Assembly: GCA_902489275.1 (NCBI GenBank)
Contig: CABTZK010000017.1
Coordinates: 1 to 43,652, forward strand
Reading direction: 5' to 3'
DNA: 43,652 nt
Source: an uncultured Porphyromonadaceae bacterium
Lineage (GTDB): Bacteria > Bacteroidota > Bacteroidia > Bacteroidales > Muribaculaceae
The notes beneath the pieces were generated by a model that worked only from the letters and a program-made list of their open reading frames with translations, searched no databases and was not told where the DNA came from. The position numbers and the translations under genes are program-made. Position 1 is the first letter of the stretch. Each line of letters starts with the position of its first letter. Positions 17,094 through 25,302 of the stretch are shown here, piece by piece.

Positions 17094-18806
17094 TTACCGG
17101 TTGGTTTGAATTGCTTGTTGAAACCTCAGCAGGTGGATGTCGGCAGCCTCCCAGTGCCTGATGGGCGCAAATCCATATCCCCGGCTGCTGAGTGTCTTGG
17201 CGATTTGACCATAATCACGCGTGTTGACAAGGAGGTAGCCGCTTTCAGGGCGTTCTTGCTCAAAGATGTGAATGCGGTTTTTCAAGTAGAAATTTAACTC
17301 AAAGAAATGCGGAGGGTTGCCCTTGGGCGCATCGGCCATGTCGATGTACTCGTAGAGCGTCCCCGCGCCAGCCGGCGCCAGTTGGTCGATTGTGGCGGCG
17401 ATGGGCTTCTGTGACTTGGCATTGAGCGCCGCTGGCGTGAAAACGCCGTCAAGCGACAGGAAAATGGCCATGGTGAGCAGCAGGATGTGGTTGATGAGAG
17501 GAAAATTCCCTTTCCGAGAGGATTTCGTCAGGCACCATGTCCCGACTGACGCCGGCACCAGTGCCAGGGCGATTTGCCACCATGCCCCTGTGCTTTTCAA
17601 GGCTTGCATGATGGCCATGTTGGTTGCGGCATGGTGGCCGTGTCCGCCCAGCAAGGTGTCGGGCAGCAGGTCTGTTTTGAGGGTGGCAAGCAGCAGGATG
17701 GGCAGGAATGACACGCCTATGAGAAGGCCACGATAGATGCGCAATGGGCGACGCTCGTGTTGCGAGAGCCACATCATGAGGCGCGCAACGAAATAGGCCA
17801 AAAAGGGAAACATGGGCATGAGATAGACCGACCGCTTGCTTGCGGGAATGCAGTAGAACACAAAAATGACCACGGCAGCCACGAGCGAGTACTGGCTGAT
17901 GCCGCTCATGCGGTGCCAGCGCTTGAGCGACCAGCCCTTGAGCCACTTGACTTTGATATAAAACAGCGTGATGAGCAGCAAGACTGTGACCGGAACGAGC
18001 CCGGCAATGATTGAAATCACATTGTAGTACCAGGGATTGACGTGCGACTCGTAGGTCATCGTGCCAGTCATGCGGCCAATGTTTTCCTCGTAAACCAAGT
18101 TGAGGAACGTTTTCCCCTCTTGCCAGTAGGCAGCCCAGAACCATGCCGCGTAGGCCAATAGCGATAGCAGGCCAAAGGCGGCCATGAGCAGGAAAGCCTT
18201 GTGGAATCTCTCTTTGCGTGCCAGCATGAAGGTGCCCATCACCAAGCAGGGGATGGCCGAGCCCACCGGCCCCTTGGTGAGCGTGGCCAGCCCCATGAGC
18301 GTGACGGCTATCCAAGGGATGCCTCGCATCCCATTTTCTTGCCACCGGTAGAGCAGGTAGATGGCTCCTGTGATCAAGGCTGTGAGCACCATATCGACAC
18401 GGCAATTGGTCCCGGCGCGGTGCAGCTCAAAACTGGTGATCAGCACCAGGGCGGTTAGAGCTCCCGTGGTCTCGCCCTTGCGGCGGGCAAAGAAAAAATA
18501 GGTGGCCAGCGAGAGAGCCAGGAGCGCAAGACCCGATGGGATGCGGGCTGTGACCTCGTTCACCCCGCCTGCCAGCAGGCTTACCGTAGCCACGCACCAG
18601 TGAAAAAAAGGCGGCTTGTAGGCAATCTCGCCACCAATGTTGTGCGGGAGAATCCAGTTTCCGGTTTCGAGCATGGTGTAGGAGACGATGGCCTCGCGAG
18701 GCTCGCCCTTGCTGTAGAAATCGGCCATTCCCATAAACGGGAAGATGAGGATGGCGCTTGATAGGAGCACGATCCAGAATATTCTGTTTTTCAACAATTT
18801 TCCCAT
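17094..18806 (-). CDS. ArnT-like integral membrane glycosyltransferase (GT39/GT83 type)
   Basis: This 570-residue protein has an N-terminal membrane domain of about 12 helices and a C-terminal soluble periplasmic tail from about residue 450. The first periplasmic loop, GMADFYSKGEPREAIVSYTMLETGNWILPHN, has the catalytic-type acid (GEPRE) of GT-C polyprenyl-phosphate sugar transferases. The IAYKPPFFHWC stretch and the LTKGPVG loop are also typical of ArnT relatives. The enzyme probably moves a sugar from a lipid carrier to lipid A or another envelope acceptor on the outer face of the inner membrane. Donor and acceptor are not readable. It lies 116 nt before the alpha-2-macroglobulin gene and is divergent from the sulfatase-fold gene. 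Confidence 0.85.
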   Translation of the reverse strand: MGKLLKNRIFWIVLLSSAILIFPFMGMADFYSKGEPREAIVSYTMLETGNWILPHNIGGEIAYKPPFFHWCVATVSLLAGGVNEVTARIPSGLALLALSLATYFFFARRKGETTGALTALVLITSFELHRAGTNCRVDMVLTALITGAIYLLYRWQENGMRGIPWIAVTLMGLATLTKGPVGSAIPCLVMGTFMLARKERFHKAFLLMAAFGLLSLLAYAAWFWAAYWQEGKTFLNLVYEENIGRMTGTMTYESHVNPWYYNVISIIAGLVPVTVLLLITLFYIKVKWLKGWSLKRWHRMSGISQYSLVAAVVIFVFYCIPASKRSVYLMPMFPFLAYFVARLMMWLSQHERRPLRIYRGLLIGVSFLPILLLATLKTDLLPDTLLGGHGHHAATNMAIMQALKSTGAWWQIALALVPASVGTWCLTKSSRKGNFPLINHILLLTMAIFLSLDGVFTPAALNAKSQKPIAATIDQLAPAGAGTLYEYIDMADAPKGNPPHFFELNFYLKNRIHIFEQERPESGYLLVNTRDYGQIAKTLSSRGYGFAPIRHWEAADIHLLRFQQAIQTNR

Positions 18807-18825
18807 ATCATTGCAATTATTGCCG

Positions 18826-18833
18826 CAAAATTA
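18826..18833 (-). promoter_or_regulatory. Possible -7 box of the GT39 gene
   Basis: On the minus strand TAATTTTG (plus 18833-18826) fits TAnnTTTG, 19 bases upstream of the start codon. No -33 box was found at the expected distance. Confidence 0.3.
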
Positions 18834-18992
18834 ATATAAACGCTTGTGTTTTTTCTGTATTCACCCAAAAAGTAGCCAGTTTTTAAACCTTTTTTCTTTG
18901 TTTTTTTGTGTTTTTGCAGACATTTTTTAACTCAAAAACAGCAGGAACCCTCTTTGGTAGACGGCCTGTTGGGTCTAAATGACTGTAACCCT

Positions 18993-20933
18993 ATGACAAA
19001 ACGACTTTTGAGCGCAATGAAGTTATTGCTCTTTATCCACATTGTGTCGCTATTCTTTTTCTCGATATTTCGCCTTGTTGAGTATGTGGCGCTCCATGCC
19101 CTCATTGGCAACACGACCGCCAGTCATCTCATGGCGTTTGTCAACGGGTTGTGGTTCGACAACGTGATCTCGTGTTCCATCGCTATTGTGCCGGCTGTGG
19201 TGCTGCTATTGCCGTTGTGCTTTAATTGGTGTCCAAAGTGGTTGTTGAGAGGTGTCAGTTGCTGGTATGCGCTCCTGTTTGCGCTTGCGTTGATGCCCTC
19301 GGCGGCCAACACGCCCTATTTCCACTATTTTTTCAAGAACATCAATTCGAGCATTTTTGAGTGGTTTGGCTATACCGAGACCACGTTTGGAATGCTTGTT
19401 CAGGAGACGAGCTACTGGCCGTATATCACCCTGTATTTTGTGCTCACCGCTGCATTCCTGTGGATTTTGCATCGTTTGCGCGTGCACTATGAGCCCGCTG
19501 TTTGCAAGTCACGTGGCGAAGTCCAAAGCGCTGCTGCCGTGGCGTTTCGGCTTGTGCTTGCTGTCGTGGCGATAGCGGCATGTGCGTTTGGCATCAGGGG
19601 GCGCACGGGCTACAATCCCATCAAGGTGAGCCAGGCCTACTATTGTGATGATTCGTTTTTAAACCAGTTGGGCATTAACCCCATGTTTAACTTGATTGCC
19701 AGCACCTTAGATGATTTCCGAAAAGAGAATAAGCCGTTGACGCTCATGCCCGTGGAGCAAGCGATAGTCAACGTGCGTGCGAGTTTGGGCATCACCGGGA
19801 AAATGGATAAAAACGCCATCTTGCGTCGCAAGGTCGTGAACGCCCCATCGGCTCCCAAGCGCTTGCCCAATGTCGTGTTCATCATCATGGAGTCGATGTC
19901 GGCCAATTTGATGCAGTCTTTTGGCCAGCCGGCACGCTTGACGCCCACCCTCGACTCCATCTACCATCACTCGCTGGCATTCACTCGCTACTACAGTGCC
20001 GGCATTCACACCAACCAAGGCCTCACGGCCACGTTCTACTCTTTTCCCGCCATCATGTTCCGCAACCTGATGAAGGGCACGGTCACGCCTCACTACAGCG
20101 GTATTCCCACCGTACTCAAGCAGTACGGCTACCACAACCTGTTTTTCATGACCCACGAGGCCCAGTACGACAACATGAAAGCGTTTCTGGTTACCAATGG
20201 CTACGACGACATTTACTCCCAGGAGTGCTACCCCAGGCATGAGGTGGTGACTCGTTTTGGTATTGCTGACCATGATGAGTTTAACCATGCCATTGAGGCC
20301 ATTAACCGCCAAGCAAAAAGCGGCAAGCCTTTCATGGCCACCATTCTCACCATCAGCAACCATCCGCCTTACATCATTCCAAAAGATTTCCATCCCCGGT
20401 CAAAAGAAAAGGAACAGCAGGTCGTGGAGTATGCCGATTGGTCAATTGGCGATTTCCTTGGGCGGGCAAGGGCTGAAAGTTGGTACAAGAACACCCTCTT
20501 TGTCATTCAGGCCGACCATGGCCGCCGAGAGGGGAAATGCGAGGGAGAGCTCCCCGAGTCCTACAATCATATCCCGCTGATGATTTTTGGCCCTCATGTC
20601 CCAACGATGAGGTACGATGGGCTGGGCATGCAAGTCGACCTCATGCCTACTTTGCTGGGGCTATTAAAGCTCAATTATCAATTTGACGGATTTGGCGTGG
20701 ACTTGCTCAGGCATCGTCGTAACATGGTGTTTTACTCAGCCGATAACCAGATTGTGGCGCGCGATGACAAGCGATGCTATCTCTATAGCCCCCCGCTCCA
20801 ACGCAGTTTCTGCTACGATGTCATGCCCAATGGCCGCCTTGTGGGCAATCGCGACGAGGCTTCGTTTAGCGACTTGAGGCAATATGTGTTTTCCATGATT
20901 CAAACGGCCGACCACATCCAGCGGCAGAAGTAG
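18993..20933 (+). CDS. LTA synthase-like sulfatase-fold membrane transferase
   Basis: This 646-residue protein has five N-terminal transmembrane helices (to about residue 210) and a soluble alkaline-phosphatase/sulfatase-fold domain facing the periplasm. The metal-binding start VVFIIMESMSANLM is near residue 295. The nucleophile region is HTNQGLTATFYSFP near residue 340, where LTA synthases have the catalytic Thr. The pair QADHGRRE and YNHIPLMIFGP supplies the other ligands. Members move phosphoglycerol or phosphoethanolamine between lipids and glycans. In a Gram-negative the acceptor is likely a lipid, LPS or capsule component, not lipoteichoic acid. The ATG at 18993 was preferred; the longer frame to 18906 lacks any membrane or signal character. 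It is convergent with the kinase gene. Confidence 0.87.
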   Translation: MTKRLLSAMKLLLFIHIVSLFFFSIFRLVEYVALHALIGNTTASHLMAFVNGLWFDNVISCSIAIVPAVVLLLPLCFNWCPKWLLRGVSCWYALLFALALMPSAANTPYFHYFFKNINSSIFEWFGYTETTFGMLVQETSYWPYITLYFVLTAAFLWILHRLRVHYEPAVCKSRGEVQSAAAVAFRLVLAVVAIAACAFGIRGRTGYNPIKVSQAYYCDDSFLNQLGINPMFNLIASTLDDFRKENKPLTLMPVEQAIVNVRASLGITGKMDKNAILRRKVVNAPSAPKRLPNVVFIIMESMSANLMQSFGQPARLTPTLDSIYHHSLAFTRYYSAGIHTNQGLTATFYSFPAIMFRNLMKGTVTPHYSGIPTVLKQYGYHNLFFMTHEAQYDNMKAFLVTNGYDDIYSQECYPRHEVVTRFGIADHDEFNHAIEAINRQAKSGKPFMATILTISNHPPYIIPKDFHPRSKEKEQQVVEYADWSIGDFLGRARAESWYKNTLFVIQADHGRREGKCEGELPESYNHIPLMIFGPHVPTMRYDGLGMQVDLMPTLLGLLKLNYQFDGFGVDLLRHRRNMVFYSADNQIVARDDKRCYLYSPPLQRSFCYDVMPNGRLVGNRDEASFSDLRQYVFSMIQTADHIQRQK

Positions 20934-20955
20934 CGCGGCGGCAAGCCACGCGCTA
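20931..20955. other. Palindromic hairpin formed by two convergent stop codons
   Basis: The arms TAGCGCG (20931-20937) and CGCGCTA (20949-20955) are perfectly complementary. The first arm begins with the TAG stop of the plus gene, and the second ends with the TAG stop of the minus gene. An inner GGC/GCC pairing extends it. There is no T tract. Confidence 0.75.
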
Positions 20956-21702
20956 TTGGCGTCTCAAGATTTTGTGGATGACTGCCTTCGTCCTGTCGCG
21001 TCGCAGCCGTCGCCTGGCGCGGTTGTTCAGGATGTGGCGCAGCGGGGCCAGCTCGGTTCCGCGCAGTTGCGCATAAAGCGGAAGCCAGCGAGATTCTTGC
21101 TCGGCGGTGAGGTTGAGCTGGTTAAAGGCCGCCATCTCGTCGGCCAGCGTGGCAGGGCGATGGCTCATGCGGTTGATGTCGACAAGCGAGAAATGATAGC
21201 ACCCACCGCTTGCTGGCCTCACCAGTACGTTGCCGGGGTTATAGTCCTTGTTGATGATGTCTTTGGCAAAGAGACCGATGGTGAACTTGAAAAACGCGGT
21301 CATCAGTTTGTCCTGCCCGTCTTGGTCAAGGCGCTTCAGGGCGCTGTCGAGGCGGTCGCCCGCAAAGTATTCATAGATGTACCACCCCGATTGATATACC
21401 CCTCCCGACACGTGGCGGATGTAGGCAATAGGGTGGGGCGTGTCAATGCCCGCCTCCAGCAGGATGAGCGCATTGTCATGCGACCGCCATGCCTTGTCTT
21501 TACGGAACCAGGCATACACCACCTGGTTGATGAGGTTGGGCTTCTTGAACCGCTTCACAACCATTGGAAAGCCCTCGACGGTGACGAGTTCCACCACGTT
21601 GCGGTTGTTGCAAAACACGGTTTCGGCCACATAGCCCCCGCTGGGAATCGAGTGGATAAAATCAGAATATCTTTCGTAGCCTTTGGCAATAACAAATTTC
21701 AT
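20953..21702 (-). CDS. Kdo/WaaP-like lipopolysaccharide kinase
   Basis: This 249-residue cytoplasmic protein has the small kinase fold of the WaaP/KdkA/InaA group, which phosphorylates sugars of the LPS inner core. The ATP-binding lysine is probably in FPMVVKRFKKPN. The catalytic loop KDYNPGN has Asp153 and Asn158, and the metal-binding Asp is in LVDINRM. An arginine-rich C-terminus (NNRARRRLRRDR) could bind acidic membrane lipids. Bacteroides LPS carries a phosphorylated Kdo, so a Kdo kinase role is plausible. The start at 21702 was chosen (MKFVIAKG), since the longer frame to 21828 has no family character. It converges on the sulfatase-fold gene with only 19 nt between stops. Confidence 0.8.
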   Translation of the reverse strand: MKFVIAKGYERYSDFIHSIPSGGYVAETVFCNNRNVVELVTVEGFPMVVKRFKKPNLINQVVYAWFRKDKAWRSHDNALILLEAGIDTPHPIAYIRHVSGGVYQSGWYIYEYFAGDRLDSALKRLDQDGQDKLMTAFFKFTIGLFAKDIINKDYNPGNVLVRPASGGCYHFSLVDINRMSHRPATLADEMAAFNQLNLTAEQESRWLPLYAQLRGTELAPLRHILNNRARRRLRRDRTKAVIHKILRRQ

Positions 21703-21825
21703 GTCCTTTTTTAAAAAAAACGATTGGGTAAAGCGATTTTGGCGTTGCAATTCAAGCGGCTTGCGAATGAAATGCATCGCACCAAAAGCTGACGAGCGTT
21801 CATGTAAATGCCTCGTTATCGGCCA

Positions 21826-21833
21826 CAAAGTTA
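21826..21833 (-). promoter_or_regulatory. Possible -7 box of the LPS kinase gene
   Basis: On the minus strand TAACTTTG (plus 21833-21826) fits TAnnTTTG. The leader would be about 115 nt. No -33 TTTG lies at the usual distance. Confidence 0.35.
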
Positions 21834-21950
21834 CGACAATTTCTCAACCTTTCGCCTTAGAGCGAGGCGGAAAAATGAAAGGTCGTTTTCAATATTTTGA
21901 TAATCAGTCGTTTGCGATTGTTAATCTTTTCGTTTTAATGGGTTGATTCT

Positions 21951-22838
21951 TTAGCGGGCACCCACGCCATGCAAGGGCGCTAACGGCACGCTTTGAGCGG
22001 TGATCTTGGTGTAGCCTGTGGGGTGCAGCCAGTCAGTGTAGTGCTCGCCGGTAAGCTTTTTCTCGATGTTGATCAGGCAATCGACGAGCTTGGTGTGACT
22101 TTGAGGGTAGAATAGCCAGTAGGTCGGATTCTGTGAAAACCGGCATTGCTCAAAGCGGGTGTTTTTGCTGTTCGAGTCAATCTCGATGTCGTTTCTGTTG
22201 AACACGAAATCGCAGCGGCGAATGAGGCTTCCTGTCGCATTTTCCAGCAAAATCGGCTTGCTCTCATGGGTGAACACGTTGCTCAAGCATTTGAGCGACT
22301 GCACGTTTTTGGCTGTCAAGCCGCATGACCCGTTGCCATCGATTGTGCATCCGCCCACTTTGACGTTGTAGCAGTCGTGAAATTCAATCAGTCCCGCGTC
22401 GCTGGTTGTGCTCTGCTCGCGCTTGATGGTGAGGTTGCGAATCGCGATGTTTTTGCACCACAAGAACTTGAGTGCGGCGGCGTATTGCGTGCTGGTGGAG
22501 ATAGCCGAGTTGCGCTCGCCCTCGATACTCAAGTCCTTCAAGTAGCGCAAAACCGCTTCGCGTCCTTGATAGACAGGGCTGTTGATGATTTGGTCGGCAC
22601 CCTCGGCTGTGGGCAGATTCTCGTTTTTGGGGAGATAGAAAGAATGGGAAGATTCGCGTGGCTGGCACGTGCTAACCCAGTCGTCTAAATGAATGGTGAC
22701 GCCCTCGGCAACCACGACGACACGGTTGCTCCCTAAAGCCTCGAAAAACTCTGCCGCGTCGTGTACAACCACGCGCTTTGCGGCTTGGCAACTCAATGCC
22801 AGCCAACCTGCAAAGAAGTATAAAATAACGCTTCTCAT
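21951..22838 (-). CDS. Secreted right-handed beta-helix protein, second of a tandem pair
   Basis: This 295-residue protein begins with a signal peptide (MRSVILYFFAGWLALSCQA). The cysteine near the cleavage site may make it a lipoprotein, but the region after it lacks a clear lipobox. The body has repeating turns of a right-handed parallel beta-helix (NIAIRNLTI, NVKVGGCTIDGNG, SLIRRCDFVFNRNDIEIDSN, NTRFEQCRF). Such helices are common in carbohydrate lyases and adhesins. No catalytic residues can be singled out. It begins one base after its upstream paralog's stop, so they form an operon. The shared N-terminal block HDAAEFFEALGSNRVVVV is a paralog signature. Confidence 0.75.
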   Translation of the reverse strand: MRSVILYFFAGWLALSCQAAKRVVVHDAAEFFEALGSNRVVVVAEGVTIHLDDWVSTCQPRESSHSFYLPKNENLPTAEGADQIINSPVYQGREAVLRYLKDLSIEGERNSAISTSTQYAAALKFLWCKNIAIRNLTIKREQSTTSDAGLIEFHDCYNVKVGGCTIDGNGSCGLTAKNVQSLKCLSNVFTHESKPILLENATGSLIRRCDFVFNRNDIEIDSNSKNTRFEQCRFSQNPTYWLFYPQSHTKLVDCLINIEKKLTGEHYTDWLHPTGYTKITAQSVPLAPLHGVGAR

Positions 22839-22839
22839 C

Positions 22840-23721
22840 CTATTTCGGCCCAATGTTGTTGCGTGGGGAAAGATCCTCGGCAGAGTCATCTATAGATGTG
22901 CGCATCATTTTGGGATCTTCGCTCTCTTCGCCAAGAATCGCTCCTGTGTGATGAATCTCGCAGTCAACCACCAGGCTTTCCTCGCCGAGTCTAAACAAGT
23001 CGCCTTCGTTTTGCCAGAAGCGGCATTCGCGGAACTCTGTTCCCTCGGCGCCCGACAGGCACAGCGTTGACCACGATTTGTTACGGTAAAAATCGCATTG
23101 CTCAAAATGGACGGACTCGCAGTTGTCGCGAATTTCTATGATGCCTTCTGAGCAGTCGCGGATGATGCTTGACTTGCACTCAATATTCTTGCTCTCGAAA
23201 GCCGCAATCCCATAGATGCCGCAGCCGAATAAGTCGCAATGGTCAATCGTTATGTTCTCGCAGTTGCTCAGCTCAAGCACGCCGCCGTCACATGAGCCTT
23301 CGATGAGGTGCCCAAGCGTGATGTTGCGCAGGCTCACGTTTTTGCACCACTGGAAGATGAGGACTTCGGCATAGCGCGCGTCGACGACGATTTCAGCTCC
23401 AGTGCGCCCCTCGATGGAGAGGTTTTTCAGGTAGCGAAGCAACAGCTCGCGCCCATCGTAGTTGCTCTGGCTGATAATCTTGTGCTCAGGCCCACTGAGC
23501 TCTATACCGCAATCAAACCAGCCAATGCCTAATTCCTTGCATGTTGCCTTGTTGTCGAGCACTATGCTCAAGTCGAGACGGGTGTTCTCGTCCACGACAA
23601 TCACACGGTTGCTGCCCAGTGCTTTCATAAATTCCACTTCGTCGTGAACGATGTATTTCTTGATGGCTTGCGCGCTGAGCGTCATCACGATGAAACTTAA
23701 AATGAGAAAAATCTTTTTCAT
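22840..23721 (-). CDS. Secreted right-handed beta-helix protein, first of a tandem pair
   Basis: This 293-residue protein has a signal peptide (MKKIFLILSFIVMTLSAQA). It shares with its neighbour the block HDEVEFMKALGSNRVIVV, then GRELLLRYLKNLSIEG. The beta-helix turns include NVSLRNITLGH, NITIDHCDLFGCGIYGI, SVHFEQCDFYRN and GTEFRECRFW, with cysteines spaced one per turn as in stacked ladders. The C-terminus is acidic (GEESEDPKMMRTSIDDSAEDLS). A consensus promoter lies 60 bases upstream. The function is not known; cell-surface binding or polysaccharide processing are possibilities. Confidence 0.78.
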   Translation of the reverse strand: MKKIFLILSFIVMTLSAQAIKKYIVHDEVEFMKALGSNRVIVVDENTRLDLSIVLDNKATCKELGIGWFDCGIELSGPEHKIISQSNYDGRELLLRYLKNLSIEGRTGAEIVVDARYAEVLIFQWCKNVSLRNITLGHLIEGSCDGGVLELSNCENITIDHCDLFGCGIYGIAAFESKNIECKSSIIRDCSEGIIEIRDNCESVHFEQCDFYRNKSWSTLCLSGAEGTEFRECRFWQNEGDLFRLGEESLVVDCEIHHTGAILGEESEDPKMMRTSIDDSAEDLSPRNNIGPK

Positions 23722-23779
23722 GTTTTGGGGATGTTAAATTGTTAAATATGCTTGGTGTCGCTTGTTGTTTTGAATGCCC

Positions 23780-23811
23780 CAAAATTAAGCAATATTTTGT
23801 GAATTCGCAAA
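23780..23811 (-). promoter_or_regulatory. Bacteroidales-type promoter of the beta-helix pair
   Basis: On the minus strand TTTG (plus 23811-23808), a 20-nt spacer and TAATTTTG (plus 23787-23780) match the -33 and -7 boxes exactly. The leader is about 50 nt. Confidence 0.7.
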
Positions 23812-23938
23812 ATTTACCGCCCAAATATTTTGATTTTTTACGATGAGCCTTGCTTTTGCTTCTAGGGTGTGATGCTGGCGATGAGGAGCGGTGATGGATG
23901 TGCTGGATGAGGCGAGGGATAATTATTGGCCCATATGC

Positions 23939-23969
23939 TTTGTAGTCGCAAAAATTATTCCTATCTTTG
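23939..23969 (+). promoter_or_regulatory. Consensus promoter of the nuo-atp-nuo locus
   Basis: TTTG (23939-23942), a spacer of exactly 19 nt, and TATCTTTG (23962-23969) match the Bacteroidales -33/-7 consensus at every position. Transcription would start near 23976, leaving a leader of about 257 nt before nuoA. Confidence 0.75.
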
Positions 23970-24093
23970 CATCAGCAACGGAGTTTTGCTACAGCCTGCT
24001 ATGCCTTTTAGGGTGTATGGTGCTGACAGCTATGTTAATGCGTGTTTTTTTTCATGACGCTTTTATACAGATACAACGACTGCTCTAAGATGC

Positions 24094-24113
24094 CGCGCGA
24101 GGCGTTTCGCGCG
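24094..24113 (+). other. GC-rich hairpin in the nuoA leader
   Basis: A perfect 7-bp stem, CGCGCGA with TCGCGCG, has a 6-nt loop. Downstream, a weak CCGC/GCGG pairing precedes a run of nine T (24187-24195), which could be a leaky attenuator. No known riboswitch was recognised. Confidence 0.5.
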
Positions 24114-24233
24114 ACCGTCGACGCACCCGAAGGTTTGCAGCGAGAGAAAAATGAGCCAGGATTTCCCGCAGGGCGGTTTGTGGTTCTTTTTTTTTAACAA
24201 AAACTAAACTTAAAAAGAATATAAATTAAATTT

Positions 24234-24602
24234 ATGGTTTTAATCGGTATTCAGGGAACAACAATGGCAGTGACAGCTGCCTTGACGGGCTTCGTGCTGG
24301 TGGCTGCCGCGCTGGTCATTGCTTGGCTGATTGCACCACGGTCCTACACAGAGATGAAAGGCGAGCCCTACGAGTGCGGAATCCCCACTCGCGGCGATAG
24401 CATGGCGCAGTTCCATGTGGGCTACTACTTGTTTGCCATTCTTTTCCTCATGTTTGACGTGGAGACGGTCTTCTTGTTCCCGTGGGCTGTGATTTGCAAG
24501 GAAATTGGAGCCACTGCATTGCTGGCAGTGGGCACGTTCTTGCTCATCTTAGCTTTAGGCCTGGCTTACGCCTGGAAGAAAGGAGCGTTGCAATGGAAAT
24601 AA
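24234..24602 (+). CDS. nuoA: NADH-quinone oxidoreductase subunit A
   Basis: NuoA is a small three-helix membrane subunit of respiratory complex I. The 122-residue protein has the family block KGEPYECGIPTRGDSMAQFHVGYYLFAILFLMFDVETVFLFPWA, which contains the conserved Cys and the DVE acid pair. The ORF starts at 24234; the ATG at 24264 is a possible shorter start. The gene overlaps nuoB by 10 nt. The leader and promoter are upstream. Confidence 0.95.
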   Translation: MVLIGIQGTTMAVTAALTGFVLVAAALVIAWLIAPRSYTEMKGEPYECGIPTRGDSMAQFHVGYYLFAILFLMFDVETVFLFPWAVICKEIGATALLAVGTFLLILALGLAYAWKKGALQWK

Positions 24603-25270
24603 AGAAACCCAAAATCAAAAGCATGAAGTACGGCGACTTCAAGAACAACGAGTACATCGAGTCGCTGCTTGAAGAGCTTAACGCTTCGGGGGTAAACGTG
24701 GTCGTTGGCAAAATGGACCAGTTGCTGCAATGGGGGCATGCCAATAGCTTGTGGCCGTTCGCTTTCGGCACGAGCTGCTGCGCTATCGAGTTTATGTGCC
24801 TGGGGGCCGCCCGCTACGACATGGCGCGCTTCGGCTTCGAGGTGGCTCGCAACTCGCCGCGCCAGGCCGACTATATCATGTGCCAAGGCACTATCACCTA
24901 TCGCATGGCGCCTGCCCTGCTGCGACTCTACGAGCAAATGGCCGAGCCAAAATATGTGATTGCCTGTGGCGCTTGCACCATTTCTGGCGGCCCGTTCAAA
25001 AACAGCTACTGCGTGGTGAAAGGCGTTGACCAAGTTATCCCGGTCGATGTCTATATGCCGGGCTGCCCTCCGCGCCCCGAGGCCATGTTCTACGGCTTGA
25101 TGCAGCTGCAACGCAAAATCAAAATCTCGAAGTGGTTTGGGGGAGACGCGCGCAAAGAAAGCCGCCAGAAGTTTTTCGAGGCCAAAGCCGCTGCCGAAAA
25201 GAATGCCGCGTTGCGCGCCGAGCAGATGCGCCTGGTCGAGACTTGCAAAAAACCAGTGCTTGAGCGATAA
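24593..25270 (+). CDS. nuoB: NADH-quinone oxidoreductase subunit B
   Basis: NuoB carries the N2 iron-sulfur cluster that passes electrons to quinone. This 225-residue protein has the four ligands: Cys62 and Cys63 in TSCCAIEF, Cys128 in CGACTISGG and Cys158 in PGCPPRPE. A charged C-terminal tail of about 45 residues (RKESRQKFFEAKAAAEKNAALRAEQ) extends beyond the typical core. The start at 24593 overlaps nuoA by 10 nt. The longer frame upstream is out of register with the family. Confidence 0.96.
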   Translation: MEIKKPKIKSMKYGDFKNNEYIESLLEELNASGVNVVVGKMDQLLQWGHANSLWPFAFGTSCCAIEFMCLGAARYDMARFGFEVARNSPRQADYIMCQGTITYRMAPALLRLYEQMAEPKYVIACGACTISGGPFKNSYCVVKGVDQVIPVDVYMPGCPPRPEAMFYGLMQLQRKIKISKWFGGDARKESRQKFFEAKAAAEKNAALRAEQMRLVETCKKPVLER

Positions 25271-25302
25271 CAAACGAATTTCATAAAGGAGATACATTAT
25301 AT

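Larger units (their letters stand above)
23722..24233. other. 512-nt divergent intergenic region with two good promoters
   Basis: The left part holds the leftward promoter of the beta-helix pair (23780-23811). The right part holds the rightward nuo promoter (23939-23969) and its leader of about 260 nt. That leader includes a GC-rich hairpin (24094-24113) and ends with a T run (24187-24195) before the start of nuoA. A 65-codon frame at 23891-24088 overlaps the promoter and is not credible as a gene. Confidence 0.7.

Noticed and set aside
11410..21965. Shared C-terminal VGAR in the alpha-2-macroglobulin and the second beta-helix protein
   Set aside because: Four residues are too few to call a sorting signal, and the sequence in front of them is not similar.
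23891..24088. 65-codon hydrophobic frame upstream of nuoA
   Set aside because: The consensus nuo promoter lies inside it, so the nuo transcript would lack its start; there is no promoter of its own.
23970..24233. Known riboswitch in the nuoA leader
   Set aside because: The conserved cores of the FMN, cobalamin, TPP and SAM riboswitches that I can recognise are not present.
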